From the NCBI RefSeq assembly GCF_013377995.1, contig NZ_CP055305.1, positions 372,001-436,000 on the forward strand: a stretch of 64,000 nucleotides of DNA, read 5' to 3'. Of the stretch, positions 12,975-21,958 are shown piece after piece (the first letter of the stretch is position 1; each line of letters starts with the position of its first letter). A program made the translations under genes and the position numbers. This DNA is from Mannheimia pernigra. GTDB lineage: Bacteria; Pseudomonadota; Gammaproteobacteria; Enterobacterales; Pasteurellaceae. The notes below the pieces were generated by a model that searched no databases, had not been told where the DNA came from, and was given only the letters and a program-made list of their open reading frames with translations.

Positions 12975-13014
12975 TTTGTAACATAAAAAGTGTAATTTTG
13001 TGATCTACCTCAAA
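12975..13014 (-). promoter_or_regulatory. Predicted FNR-dependent frdA promoter
   Basis: On the minus strand TTGAG-GTAG-ATCAC (13000-13013) matches the FNR consensus TTGAT-N4-ATCAA at eight of ten positions. A -10-like TACAAA (12975-12980) is centred 29 bases downstream, as at class II FNR promoters. The same site overlaps TGTGA, so CRP cannot be excluded. FNR is preferred because frd operons are anaerobically induced. The rest of the 333-base frdA-epmA gap shows no gene; a USS lies just before epmA. Confidence 0.5.
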
Positions 13015-13218
13015 AAAGAGAATAAAGCATAGCAAAGGTATTGAGAATGGCTCGTAATAAGAAAATAACGAAGAGAAAATTTTCAATAGCTAACAACCAG
13101 AAAATGTAATCTGTTACAAAAAAGTTAAAAACACTTTTAATTTTTCTTTGATTGAGTGACTAGGGCTAAACTCTTTTTTAGGCTAAAATAACCACACATT
13201 TTCAAGCGGTCATTTTTT

Positions 13219-14202
13219 ATGAATAATTTACAACTCGACAACATTGATTGGCAGCCAACAGCTTCAATCCCTCATCTAATCCAACGCTCAAAAATCATAG
13301 CGGAATTACGTAAATTTCTTACCGATCGTGGTATTTTAGAAGTAGAAACCCCAATTTTAAGTGAGTTCTCGGTGACTGATGTACATCTTTCTACGTTCAG
13401 TACACAATTTTTATCACCGTTTAGCAGCGAGGCGAAAACACTCCATTTGATGACTAGCCCTGAATATCATATGAAACGTTTACTTGCTGCCGGTAGCGGA
13501 CCTATTTTCCAAATTTGCAAAGTGTTTAGAAATGAAGAATCCGGTAAACACCACAACCCCGAATTTACTATGTTGGAATGGTATCGTCCGCATTTTGATA
13601 TGTATCGCCTAATCAATGAAGTAGATGATTTACTACAGCAAATTTTAGATTGCGAGCCTGCAGAATCGTTTAGCTACCAGTTTATATTCCAAACCCATAT
13701 TGGATTGGATCCGCTTTCCGCCACTAAAGCTCAATTAGTTGAAAAAGCCAGAAAACAAGGTTTGCAATGTGAAGAGGATGAAAGCCGTGACACCTTATTG
13801 CAATTTTTATTCAGTGAAATGGTAGAACCCAATATCGGGCAAGAGAGACCCACTGCCGTTTATCATTTCCCATCCACCCAAGCCGCATTAGCACAAATAA
13901 GCTCGGAAGATCACCGTGTTGCTGAACGTTTTGAATTTTATTACAAAGGCTTAGAACTCTGTAACGGCTTCCACGAATTAGATGATGCCAGTGAACAAAT
14001 TCACCGCTTTGAGCAAGATAACTTACAACGAGAAAAAATAGGGCTTGAGCCACAACAACTAGATATTCGTTTCCTAGCTGCACTCAAAGCAGGTTTTCCA
14101 AACTGTTCGGGGGTAGCACTTGGAGTGGATAGGCTATTAATGCTTGCGATGAATGCCGAAAGAATTGAAGATGTTATCTCTTTTGGTATCGAAAAAGCAT
14201 AA
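13219..14202 (+). CDS. epmA: Elongation factor P beta-lysyltransferase (EpmA/PoxA)
   Basis: This 327-residue class II aminoacyl-tRNA synthetase-like enzyme attaches (R)-beta-lysine to a conserved lysine of elongation factor P, relieving ribosome stalling at polyproline. It corresponds to the LysRS catalytic core without the anticodon domain, as usual for EpmA. Motif 1 surrounds VETPILSEF. Motif 2 includes FRNEESGKHHNPEFTMLEWY, and motif 3 is GVALGVDRLLML near the C-terminus. The frdA neighbourhood is conserved with E. coli. Confidence 0.96.
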   Translation: MNNLQLDNIDWQPTASIPHLIQRSKIIAELRKFLTDRGILEVETPILSEFSVTDVHLSTFSTQFLSPFSSEAKTLHLMTSPEYHMKRLLAAGSGPIFQICKVFRNEESGKHHNPEFTMLEWYRPHFDMYRLINEVDDLLQQILDCEPAESFSYQFIFQTHIGLDPLSATKAQLVEKARKQGLQCEEDESRDTLLQFLFSEMVEPNIGQERPTAVYHFPSTQAALAQISSEDHRVAERFEFYYKGLELCNGFHELDDASEQIHRFEQDNLQREKIGLEPQQLDIRFLAALKAGFPNCSGVALGVDRLLMLAMNAERIEDVISFGIEKA

Positions 14203-14242
14203 TCGTGATCACGTCTCGAATTGTCATTTTTTAGGAAAAATC

Positions 14243-14291
14243 AACCGCTTGTATTGCTGTGAAATGCCATAAGCATACAAGCGGTCAATTT
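14243..14291 (+). terminator. USS-pair terminator after epmA
   Basis: AACCGCTTGTAT (14243-14254) faces ATACAAGCGGT (14275-14285), an inverted pair of uptake sequences. CAATTTTT follows. It would form a stem of about 11 bp and end epmA transcription. Confidence 0.7.
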
Positions 14292-14423
14292 TTACGATTT
14301 TTTACATCTAGTTCATACTAACTAGAAGAAGAGGCTTATGCGAATTCTTATAATAATTTGTTATTTTTATAACTTTTTGCTATATTTGGGCTTCCAAATA
14401 ATAAACGACAGAGGTAAATACCA

Positions 14424-16439
14424 TTGAATTTAATAAAAAAATTACAAGCAGGAAGTACCTTTAAAGCACCGATTTTCCTTCCTAGCGTACTTTTTGTAGG
14501 CTTTGTTGCGGTGTTCTGTATTGTATTTCCTCAAACTGCGCAAACCTCGCTTGATGCGATCAAAAATATCCTTTTTCAAAACTTTAGTTGGTTCTATATT
14601 TTTGCTGGCTCCATCTTTTTTCTTTTTCTGATATTCCTTTCATTTAGCCGATTAGGTGATATTAAATTAGGTGCAGATACTGATGAACCTGAATTTTCTT
14701 TCAGCTCTTGGATTGCTATGTTATTTGCTGCTGGTATGGGTATCGGATTAATGTACTTCGGCGTTGCTGAACCAATTCTACATTACCTAAAACCTGTTCA
14801 AGAAAATTTAACTGAATCAGAGCGGATGAAAGAAGCGATGATTACCACCTTCTATCACTGGGGGATTCATGCTTGGGCAATTTATGGTGTGATTGCTTTA
14901 GCATTAGCTTATTTTGGTTTTAGATATAAATTATCTCTCACCGTTCGTTCTGGATTTTATCCACTATTAAAACATCGAATCTCGGGCTTTTGGGGACATG
15001 TTATTGATGTTATGGCCCTTTGTAGTACCATTTTCGGCTTAACTACGACACTCGGTTTTGGGGTAATGCAAGTGAGCGCAGGCTTTAATAGCTTAGGGTT
15101 AATTCAAAATAGTGGTTTTGTCGTGCTTGCAGTGATGGTAACAGTTGCAATGGTATTAGCGGTATTTTCTGCGATCTCAGGGGTTGGCAAAGGTGTTAAA
15201 ATCTTAAGTGAAATTAACCTAATCCTGGCTGGGTTACTGCTCCTGTTTGTGATTATAACTGGTCCAACGCTATTCCTTTTCTCAAGCTTCACTGAGAACT
15301 TAGGTTATTATTTTAGCTCATTATTAGAGCTCAGCTTCCGTACCTTTGCTTACGAGCCTGAACACCAAGGGTGGTTAAGTGGCTGGACAGTTCTCTACTG
15401 GGCATGGTGGGCTTCTTGGGCACCATTTGTCGGCTTATTCATCGCAAAAATCTCAAAAGGTAGAACTGTTCGTGAATTTATTTTAGGTGTATTGTTCGTT
15501 CCATCACTCTTTAATATTTTATGGATGACTAGCTTTGGTGGCTCAGCCATTTGGTTCGATCAACAAACCACTGGGGCATTAGCGGCAGTTAGTGCAAATA
15601 CAGAACAATTACTCTTTACGTTCTTTGAGCAATTACCATTTGGGAGCATCGCGTCTTTCATTGCGGTTTTAGTCATCTCAATTTTCTTTGTCACTTCGGC
15701 AGACTCAGGTATTTTTGTGCTTAATAGCATTGCCTCACAAGGCGATGAAAACGCACCAAAATGGCAAACAATACTTTGGGGTGTAATATTGGCTGTATTG
15801 GCATTATCGCTACTTTATTCAGGTGGATTATCATCTCTTCAAACAATGACGTTGATTATCGCTCTGCCATTTACCTTTATTATGCTAATCTTATGTTTCG
15901 GACTATGGAAAGGCTTAATGGTCGATCATCAATATTTCAACAAAAAATTCTCTCAAGGTAGCCAACATTGGGCAGGTAAAGATTGGAAACAACGCCTGGA
16001 GAAAATCGTCAATCCAAGCAAACAGCAAGATGTTCGCCACTTCTTTATTAAAGTTGCTAGACCAGCATTCCTTGAGTTAATTGAAGAGTTTGAAAGCTAT
16101 GGTTTAACTGCAAAAATGAATTTTACTAACGATACAAACCCTAAGTTAGAGTTTGAAGTAATAAAAGAGAATTTACGCAATTTCATCTATGGTATTGAGA
16201 GTGTTCCTCGTCAATTGTCTGACTTAGTTGTTGGTGATGAAAATTTACCGAATATTGAAGAAAACACGATTTATGAACCTATCACTTACTTCCTAGATGG
16301 TCGAGAAGGTTATGACGTGCAATATATGACGAAAGAAGAGTTAATTGCTGATGTACTACAACAGTACGAACGCTTTATCAATTTAGCAATGGATAACTCA
16401 CACAACTTAATGACTGCCGATGTAAATCATTTAGACTAA
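14424..16439 (+). CDS. BCCT-family betaine/choline transporter (BetT-like)
   Basis: This 671-residue inner-membrane protein imports a quaternary ammonium compound, probably choline or glycine betaine. Twelve hydrophobic segments span residues 15-515. The BCCT signature lies near residues 320-350 (LYWAWWASWAPFVGLFIA). A hydrophilic C-terminal domain of about 150 residues, as in BetT, is associated in that family with osmotic control. Translation appears to start at TTG (14424), preceded by AGAGG at suitable distance; no ATG fits. No bet oxidation genes are nearby, so use as an osmoprotectant is an inference. Confidence 0.85.
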   Translation: MNLIKKLQAGSTFKAPIFLPSVLFVGFVAVFCIVFPQTAQTSLDAIKNILFQNFSWFYIFAGSIFFLFLIFLSFSRLGDIKLGADTDEPEFSFSSWIAMLFAAGMGIGLMYFGVAEPILHYLKPVQENLTESERMKEAMITTFYHWGIHAWAIYGVIALALAYFGFRYKLSLTVRSGFYPLLKHRISGFWGHVIDVMALCSTIFGLTTTLGFGVMQVSAGFNSLGLIQNSGFVVLAVMVTVAMVLAVFSAISGVGKGVKILSEINLILAGLLLLFVIITGPTLFLFSSFTENLGYYFSSLLELSFRTFAYEPEHQGWLSGWTVLYWAWWASWAPFVGLFIAKISKGRTVREFILGVLFVPSLFNILWMTSFGGSAIWFDQQTTGALAAVSANTEQLLFTFFEQLPFGSIASFIAVLVISIFFVTSADSGIFVLNSIASQGDENAPKWQTILWGVILAVLALSLLYSGGLSSLQTMTLIIALPFTFIMLILCFGLWKGLMVDHQYFNKKFSQGSQHWAGKDWKQRLEKIVNPSKQQDVRHFFIKVARPAFLELIEEFESYGLTAKMNFTNDTNPKLEFEVIKENLRNFIYGIESVPRQLSDLVVGDENLPNIEENTIYEPITYFLDGREGYDVQYMTKEELIADVLQQYERFINLAMDNSHNLMTADVNHLD

Positions 16440-16454
16440 GCATCAAGCAGTATA

Positions 16455-16516
16455 AACAAGCGGTTAGATTTTTGGAAAATTTTGCAAATTTCTCATAAAA
16501 TCTAACCGCTTGTATT
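16455..16516. terminator. Bidirectional USS-pair terminator
   Basis: AACAAGCGGTTAGATTTT (from 16456) is complementary to AAAATCTAACCGCTTGT (16497-16513), a near-perfect 17-bp stem made from two inverted uptake sequences. T runs lie on both sides. It sits between two convergent genes and should end both. Confidence 0.85.
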
Positions 16517-16978
16517 TTACCACCAACGCCTGACTTGCCTTGAATAATCTAAATAACGCTGCCCAAATTTTTGGGTGAGGATTTGTTCCTCTGGTTTAAT
16601 TTGAAAATAGGTTATCAGCCAGATAAATAGAGGCAAAACAAACCATACCCAAATTGAACCAAGCCATATCGCCCAAGCAATTAAACCTAAAAGTAATGAA
16701 AGATACATTGGGTTTCGGCTTTTGCTGTAAATTCCCCAAGTAACCATTTGGGTCGTATTTTGTAGCAGAAAGGGGCTCATTGTCGTCTTTGCTTTTCGTA
16801 TCGTAATAACTGCTAATACTGCAATTATTACCGCCATAATTATGATGAAAGTGCCCAAGATTAATATCACAATATGTCGATAATCTGGCAAATAGGCAGG
16901 TAAAAATCGCTTAATTAACAACATTAATGCCGTACAGAGAAGAAATAAAAGTGGTGGCGGTATTTTCAATTTAAACAT
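16517..16978 (-). CDS. Isoprenylcysteine/phospholipid methyltransferase-like membrane protein
   Basis: This 153-residue protein has four or five hydrophobic segments and the conserved C-terminal pattern of the ICMT/PEMT superfamily. GIYSKSRNPMYLS (about residues 82-94) is the SAM-binding RHP-like region, and KPEEQILTQKFGQRYLDYSRQVRRW is the EE...F...Y..Y...V.R motif. Bacterial members are mostly uncharacterised, and the substrate is unknown. The gene abuts murJ (stop and start adjacent), suggesting co-transcription from murJ. Confidence 0.7.
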   Translation of the reverse strand: MFKLKIPPPLLFLLCTALMLLIKRFLPAYLPDYRHIVILILGTFIIIMAVIIAVLAVITIRKAKTTMSPFLLQNTTQMVTWGIYSKSRNPMYLSLLLGLIAWAIWLGSIWVWFVLPLFIWLITYFQIKPEEQILTQKFGQRYLDYSRQVRRWW

Positions 16979-18556
16979 TTATTCAGCAGCCTTAAACTCT
17001 TTTTTACGAATACCTAACGCGATAATTGCCGCAAAATAACTGCCTGCAGCTAAAATCATCAACCAAACTAGCCAATATATTTTCTGCCATATAGTCATTA
17101 ATGACCAAAGCTTAATCTCTGGCGTAAAATAACCAACCAATGAGCCCATTACACAAGCCGCGATCAAAAGTTTTAAGACAAAAATCATCGTCTGGCGGCT
17201 TACTTGGTAGTAACCACTTTTTGATAAGTGGAAATACAGTAAGCTGATATTCACCAGAGCAGAACAAGCAGATGCTAATGCCAATCCGATATAACCCCAA
17301 AACGGAGCAAACGCCAACCCAAAAAAGATATTACTGATAGCCGCAATAATGCCTACTTTTACTGGTGTTTTCGTATTTTGGTTAGCATAGAAGCCATTTG
17401 CTAACACGCTAATCAACATATAGCTATTTAAGCCTAAGCACATTACATAGAGTGGATAAGAGGTTGCCAGCACATCTTCAAATCCAAATTTACCTCGCAT
17501 AAACATCGTCATAATAATCGGCTGTGCTAGAACCACCATTCCGATCATAGCTGGAATGCCAAACAACAACACCATTCGCACTCCCCAGTCGATTGTATTT
17601 TGAAAGTTTTCACTACGTTGTAATTCAGTTATCTCTTTATTTTTTGCAATACGAGAAAGGCTAGGCAACACAACCGTTGAAATCGCAATACCAAATAAAC
17701 CAAGCGGAAACTCAATTAAGCGGTCTGCGTAATACATCCAGCTAATTGAACCTGTAATCAAAAATGAAGCTATCACTTGGTTGAGTAATAAATTTAATTG
17801 TGTAACTGAAACCCCAAATAAGGCTGGAATCATTAATTTACGCACTTTGGTAACACCCTCATCTTTCCACGCCCACTTTGGTTTAACCAGCAATCCTTCC
17901 TTTTTCATAAAGGGAATTTGAAATAAAAATTGCAACAAACCGCCTAAAAACACGCCCCAAGCAAGGGCAATGTCAGGCGACTCAAAATAATCTCTTCCGA
18001 GTAACGCTACGCCAATAATCGCCACATTCAGCAACACAGGCGAAAATGCCATAACACCAAATTTCCCAATAGTATTCAGTACCGCACCCGACAATGCCAC
18101 AAAACTAATAAACCACAAATAAGGGAAGGTGATTTTCAACAAAAACGAGGCTTGGGTAAATTTTTCTGCATTAGGTCCATCATCAAGCCAATCTAAAAAC
18201 CAGCCGGTGCCAAACAAGGCTGCAACCACAGGAGAGGCCATCATTGCTACAAGGGTAACAATAGTTACTAATCCTCCCAATGTACCCGATACTTTGGCGA
18301 TGAATTCTCTGGTTTTACCCAAATCGTTATCCGCATTATATTCTGCCAACACTGGCACAAAAGCTTTCGAAAAGGCACCTTCAGCAAACAAACGACGGAG
18401 AAAATTAGGAATACGGTTGGCAAACAAGAAAATATCTGCACTTACGCCTGTACCCAAAATGGTGGCTACCACAATATCGCGAATTAACCCCAACACACGT
18501 GAGATCAAGGTCATTCCGCTTACGATCATTCCTGATCTTAAAAGTTTCTTGCTCAT
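16979..18556 (-). CDS. murJ: Lipid II flippase MurJ
   Basis: This 525-residue MOP-superfamily protein has about 14 membrane helices. It begins MSKKLLRSGMIVSGMTLISRVLG, the characteristic MurJ N-terminus. It moves the lipid-linked peptidoglycan precursor across the inner membrane. The arginine-containing RDIVVATILG and ANRIPNFLRRLFAEGAF segments line the cavity in the family. In E. coli murJ is also near rpsT-region genes; here rpsT is divergent. No damage is visible. Confidence 0.95.
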   Translation of the reverse strand: MSKKLLRSGMIVSGMTLISRVLGLIRDIVVATILGTGVSADIFLFANRIPNFLRRLFAEGAFSKAFVPVLAEYNADNDLGKTREFIAKVSGTLGGLVTIVTLVAMMASPVVAALFGTGWFLDWLDDGPNAEKFTQASFLLKITFPYLWFISFVALSGAVLNTIGKFGVMAFSPVLLNVAIIGVALLGRDYFESPDIALAWGVFLGGLLQFLFQIPFMKKEGLLVKPKWAWKDEGVTKVRKLMIPALFGVSVTQLNLLLNQVIASFLITGSISWMYYADRLIEFPLGLFGIAISTVVLPSLSRIAKNKEITELQRSENFQNTIDWGVRMVLLFGIPAMIGMVVLAQPIIMTMFMRGKFGFEDVLATSYPLYVMCLGLNSYMLISVLANGFYANQNTKTPVKVGIIAAISNIFFGLAFAPFWGYIGLALASACSALVNISLLYFHLSKSGYYQVSRQTMIFVLKLLIAACVMGSLVGYFTPEIKLWSLMTIWQKIYWLVWLMILAAGSYFAAIIALGIRKKEFKAAE

Positions 18557-18708
18557 AATAAAGAAGATATTGGTAAAATTATTGAAAAATCAGACCGCTT
18601 GCCGCTTGATTCTAAAAATCGATCGCAATTTTAGCAGTTTGTTATAGGAAAATCAGAAAAAAACTGTTAAAATCTTGCCCTATCGTTTTCTATCAGAAAA
18701 ACGGTGTT

Positions 18709-18783
18709 ATTTTCAAGCACGTGTCTCGTTGAAAATGAATTAAAAACTATCGATAGGCAAATATAAACCCAAACGGTTTATAT
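18709..18783 (+). promoter_or_regulatory. Structured 5' leader of rpsT
   Basis: Three dyads follow one another before the rpsT ribosome-binding site. ATTTTCAA/TTGAAAAT (18709-18736) has a 12-base loop. CTATCGATAG (18748-18757) is a perfect palindrome. ATATAAACC/GGTTTATAT (18761-18783) has a 9-bp stem and 5-base loop. S20 is autoregulated in E. coli, so a feedback site is plausible but inferred. Only the dyads are seen directly. Confidence 0.4.
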
Positions 18784-18817
18784 CTAATTTTTACACAGAT
18801 ATTTTAGGAGTTTGACC

Positions 18818-19081
18818 TTGGCTAATATCAAGTCAGCAAAAAAACGTGCGGTTCAATCTGAAAAACGCCGCCAACACAATGCAAGCCAACGCTCAATGAT
18901 GCGTACATTCATTAAAAAAGTATACGCAGCAGTAGCAGCAGGCGATAAAGCAGTGGCTCAAGCTGCTTTCGTTGAAATGCAAAAAGTCGTAGACCGTATG
19001 GCGTCTAAAGGCTTAATCCACGCTAACAAAGCCGCTAACCACAAATCTAAATTGAGCGCGCAAATCAAAAAATTAGCGTAA
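18818..19081 (+). CDS. rpsT: 30S ribosomal protein S20
   Basis: This 87-residue, strongly basic protein binds 16S rRNA early in small-subunit assembly. It begins ANIKSAKKRA after the initiator and continues RRQHNASQRSMMRTFIKKV, typical of S20. The start is the TTG at 18818, seven bases after AGGAG, and E. coli rpsT also starts with UUG. A second TTG at 18812 would overlap the spacing and is not favoured. A strong terminator follows. Confidence 0.96.
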   Translation: MANIKSAKKRAVQSEKRRQHNASQRSMMRTFIKKVYAAVAAGDKAVAQAAFVEMQKVVDRMASKGLIHANKAANHKSKLSAQIKKLA

Positions 19082-19102
19082 TATCGAATAAAAGATAGAA
19101 AA

Positions 19103-19129
19103 AACTGACTAGCAATAGTCAGTTTTTTC
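19103..19129 (+). terminator. Rho-independent terminator after rpsT
   Basis: The stem is AACTGACTA (19103-19111) with TAGTCAGTT (19116-19124), closed by a GCAA tetraloop. A run of T follows immediately. It begins 21 bases after the rpsT stop. Confidence 0.9.
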
Positions 19130-19216
19130 ATTTTCTGAATAGCCCCAAAAGTTCGTTTAAATTTCGCCAAAATAGCTTTTTATAAACCCGCTAAATGGGT
19201 TCGATTGAGCTTGTGC

Positions 19217-19747
19217 TTAAATTAACTGATCGCTTAATTTTTTGCCAAACTCTTCCACCTGTTGCCAATTCGTATATTCATACTCTTTACTGACGTCTGT
19301 TTCGCCTTTAGTTACTTTCATAATAAAGCGAATCATCATACGGTCAATGAAACGATAGCGTGGGTAGAACAACGCCCCAGCAATCACTTCAACATAGTTT
19401 GGTTGCCATTTCACTTTAGCCAAAAAGTTACGTATATAAGTATTAGTGGTAGGTGTGTTACGATTTGCTTTGCGAGCGGTCAGATTTACGCCATAAAATG
19501 CCGTTTTCTTTTCATTTAACATAGCATAATGCTGTTCGATAAATTGATAAACCAACGGACTAAAATGTCCATAACGAATGGAGGCACCAATCACAACTTG
19601 ATCAACATTTGCCATTTTTTGGGCAAAATCGACCGCTTGATCCTTAAGGGAGATCAGCTCCACTTCGTGTGTGATCACATCCGCTAGTCGCTCAGCAATC
19701 TTTTTCGTTTGACCATCGGTCGTAAAATAGAGAATTAAGGTTTTCAT
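19217..19747 (-). CDS. hemG: Menaquinone-dependent protoporphyrinogen oxidase HemG
   Basis: This 176-residue flavodoxin-like protein oxidises protoporphyrinogen IX to protoporphyrin IX in heme synthesis. FMN-binding segments are TTDGQTKKIAERLA (near residues 9-22) and GASIRYGHFSP (about 52-62). The family's long insertion carries the TARKANRNTPTTNTYIRNFL block. The ATG at 19747 overlaps the trkH stop as TAATG, so the two are translationally coupled. Upstream in-frame codons lie inside trkH and are rejected. The order yigZ-trkH-hemG is as in E. coli. Confidence 0.93.
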   Translation of the reverse strand: MKTLILYFTTDGQTKKIAERLADVITHEVELISLKDQAVDFAQKMANVDQVVIGASIRYGHFSPLVYQFIEQHYAMLNEKKTAFYGVNLTARKANRNTPTTNTYIRNFLAKVKWQPNYVEVIAGALFYPRYRFIDRMMIRFIMKVTKGETDVSKEYEYTNWQQVEEFGKKLSDQLI

Positions 19748-21231
19748 TAGTCTTTCCAAAATACAGGGCTTAAAATCACTAGCAACGTAAATACTTCTAA
19801 GCGCCCACATACCATCGCAAAAGTGAGTACCAATTTTGCACTATCAGGCACCTGAGTAAAGTTGCTGCTCACATTGCCTAATGCTGGTCCTAAGTTGTTT
19901 AGTGTTGCGATTACCGCATTTAAAGCATCGAAAGTTTCCATTCCACAGGCAATAGAGCCTAACCAACAAATCACAAACACAAAGAAATAAGCTGAGAAAA
20001 ACGCCCAAATGCCATCAACAACTCGCTCAGATAGAACATGTTTGCCGAATTTAATAGGCTGAATTACGTTAGGATGGATATAACGGTGGATTTCCCGCTT
20101 ACTTTGTAAATAGAGTAATAATACACGGATTACTTTCAAACCACCACCTGTTGAGCCTGCACAGCCACCAATGAAAGAAGATAACACCAATAAAGTTGGT
20201 AAGAAAGAAGACCACTGGCTAAAATCGTGAGTAGTAAAACCTGCAGTGGTAGAAATTGAAACCGATTGAAATAATGCTTGTATAATGGTTACTGAAGTAT
20301 TATTAAAGTAACTATACGCCATCAACACTATCGTACAAATCAAAAACAGCCCTAATTGAACCATTAAGAAGAAACGAAACTCATAATCACCCCAGTAAAG
20401 GCGACTTAGGATACCGCCTCTTTTTCTGGATTGCTTGTCACGTAAGCGGTCAATTACAGCAAAGTGTAAGGCAAAGTTACAAGCAGAAAGTAACAGAAAA
20501 AAGACGGTAATATAGTTGATTGTAGAATTATTGAAATGGCCAATACTCGCATCGTAAGTAGAAAATCCGCCAATCGAAACCGTTGAGAAACTATGTGAGA
20601 TCGCATCAAAAGCACTCATTCCTGCTAGCCAAAAAGCAAAAGCACATAATAAGGTTAAACTGAAATAAATCATCCACAACGCTTTCGCCGTTTCTGCAAT
20701 ACGAGGTCGCATTTTTTGCTCTTTGAGCGGACCAGGCATTTCTGCACGATAAAGCTGCATTCCCCCAATACCCAGTAATGGGATAATTGCCACTGCTAAA
20801 ACAATTATCCCCATTCCACCAAGCCATTGTAATAATTGGCGATAGAATAAAATCGCTTTCGGGAGACTATCTAACCCTGTAATCACCGTTGCCCCAGTGG
20901 TAGTTAAGCCAGAAAAAGATTCAAAAATCGATTCCGCCATATTGAGATCGGGGGTTTCTAAAATAATAAAAGGCACAGCCCCCAGTAATCCTAGCACCAC
21001 CCAGAACAAGACTACAATTAAAAAGCCTTCTCGGGAGCGTAGCTCATTTTTATTATGGCGACACAGCCACCAAAGTAGCGTACCCACTACAAAATTCAAC
21101 ACAAAAGCTTCTAAAAAGGCTCGCCCGCCGCCATCACCATAAATCAAGGCAACTATTGCTGGCACAAGCATTGTGAAGGAAAAGCACATCACTAAAATGC
21201 CGACAATACGAATAATGGAAAAAAATTGCAT
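19747..21231 (-). CDS. trkH: Trk potassium uptake protein TrkH
   Basis: This 494-residue membrane protein forms the K+-conducting pore of the Trk system and works with TrkA, which is not in this window. It shows four selectivity-filter loops, for example SGLTTTGATV, VSIGGFSTYD, VSISTTAGF and NLGPALGNV. The GGCAGSTGGGLKVIR segment follows loop three. Length and loop order match E. coli TrkH. It begins three bases after yigZ and overlaps hemG by one base. Confidence 0.95.
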   Translation of the reverse strand: MQFFSIIRIVGILVMCFSFTMLVPAIVALIYGDGGGRAFLEAFVLNFVVGTLLWWLCRHNKNELRSREGFLIVVLFWVVLGLLGAVPFIILETPDLNMAESIFESFSGLTTTGATVITGLDSLPKAILFYRQLLQWLGGMGIIVLAVAIIPLLGIGGMQLYRAEMPGPLKEQKMRPRIAETAKALWMIYFSLTLLCAFAFWLAGMSAFDAISHSFSTVSIGGFSTYDASIGHFNNSTINYITVFFLLLSACNFALHFAVIDRLRDKQSRKRGGILSRLYWGDYEFRFFLMVQLGLFLICTIVLMAYSYFNNTSVTIIQALFQSVSISTTAGFTTHDFSQWSSFLPTLLVLSSFIGGCAGSTGGGLKVIRVLLLYLQSKREIHRYIHPNVIQPIKFGKHVLSERVVDGIWAFFSAYFFVFVICWLGSIACGMETFDALNAVIATLNNLGPALGNVSSNFTQVPDSAKLVLTFAMVCGRLEVFTLLVILSPVFWKD

Positions 21232-21234
21232 AAA

Positions 21235-21846
21235 TTAGATATCTTCTTTAATTAAAGTCAGTTTTCCCGAAAAACGTTGGGTTAGCTCATCAGAAAACGG
21301 CTCAAATTCTTTCGGGTTGAAGGCAAGCAACAAATGCACTTTTTCCTCAAAGTGTTGCTCGATAATGTTAATATCTCGTCCACTAATTAAATGTGAAATC
21401 GTATTAAACTGCTCATATTCACACTGCAAGCGGTAGTTTTTTCGCAAAACTTTGCACATTCGCTCTAGCTGCAATAATGCTTGTTGTACACCGTTTCCAT
21501 AGGCCTTTACCAACCCACCTGTACCAAGCTGAATACCGCCATAATATCGCACCACCACCGCCGTAATTTCACCTAAGCCCGAACCTAATAAGTAATTAAG
21601 CATCGGCTTACCTGCTGTGCCAGAAGGCTCTCCATCATCAGAAAAACCGTACTGCTGAGAATCATTCGGCGTACCAGCAACCGTTGCCCAACACCAATGA
21701 CGAGCGTGTGGATGCTGCATTTTTAGCTCTTGCCAAAACGCCTTTGCCTGATCCATTCCTTCAGTATGGCGGAGATAGGTAATAAAACGGCTTTTTTTGA
21801 TCTCTTCTTCAAAAATGGCATCTGCCTTTGGGATAAAAAATTCCAT
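21235..21846 (-). CDS. yigZ: YigZ/IMPACT family protein
   Basis: This 203-residue protein has the N-terminal IMPACT domain, with EIKKSRFITYLRHTEG, GFSDDGEPSGTAGKPML and the VVRYYGGIQLGTGGLVKAYG signature. A smaller C-terminal ferredoxin-like domain follows. The family is widespread, and in eukaryotes IMPACT modulates GCN2. The bacterial role is not settled. It is first gene of the yigZ-trkH-hemG operon. Confidence 0.9.
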   Translation of the reverse strand: MEFFIPKADAIFEEEIKKSRFITYLRHTEGMDQAKAFWQELKMQHPHARHWCWATVAGTPNDSQQYGFSDDGEPSGTAGKPMLNYLLGSGLGEITAVVVRYYGGIQLGTGGLVKAYGNGVQQALLQLERMCKVLRKNYRLQCEYEQFNTISHLISGRDINIIEQHFEEKVHLLLAFNPKEFEPFSDELTQRFSGKLTLIKEDI

Positions 21847-21958
21847 TGCTAGCTCTCTTTTGTTTAACCTTGTAATGATACCACATTCAAGCTACTTTTT
21901 ATTTGTGCTGTTTAGTGGTTTAATAGCCTTTTCATTGATAACGTAAACAAATAACACT

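Noticed and set aside
19748..19810. N-terminal extension of hemG
   Set aside because: It overlaps trkH coding sequence; the TAATG overlap marks the true start.
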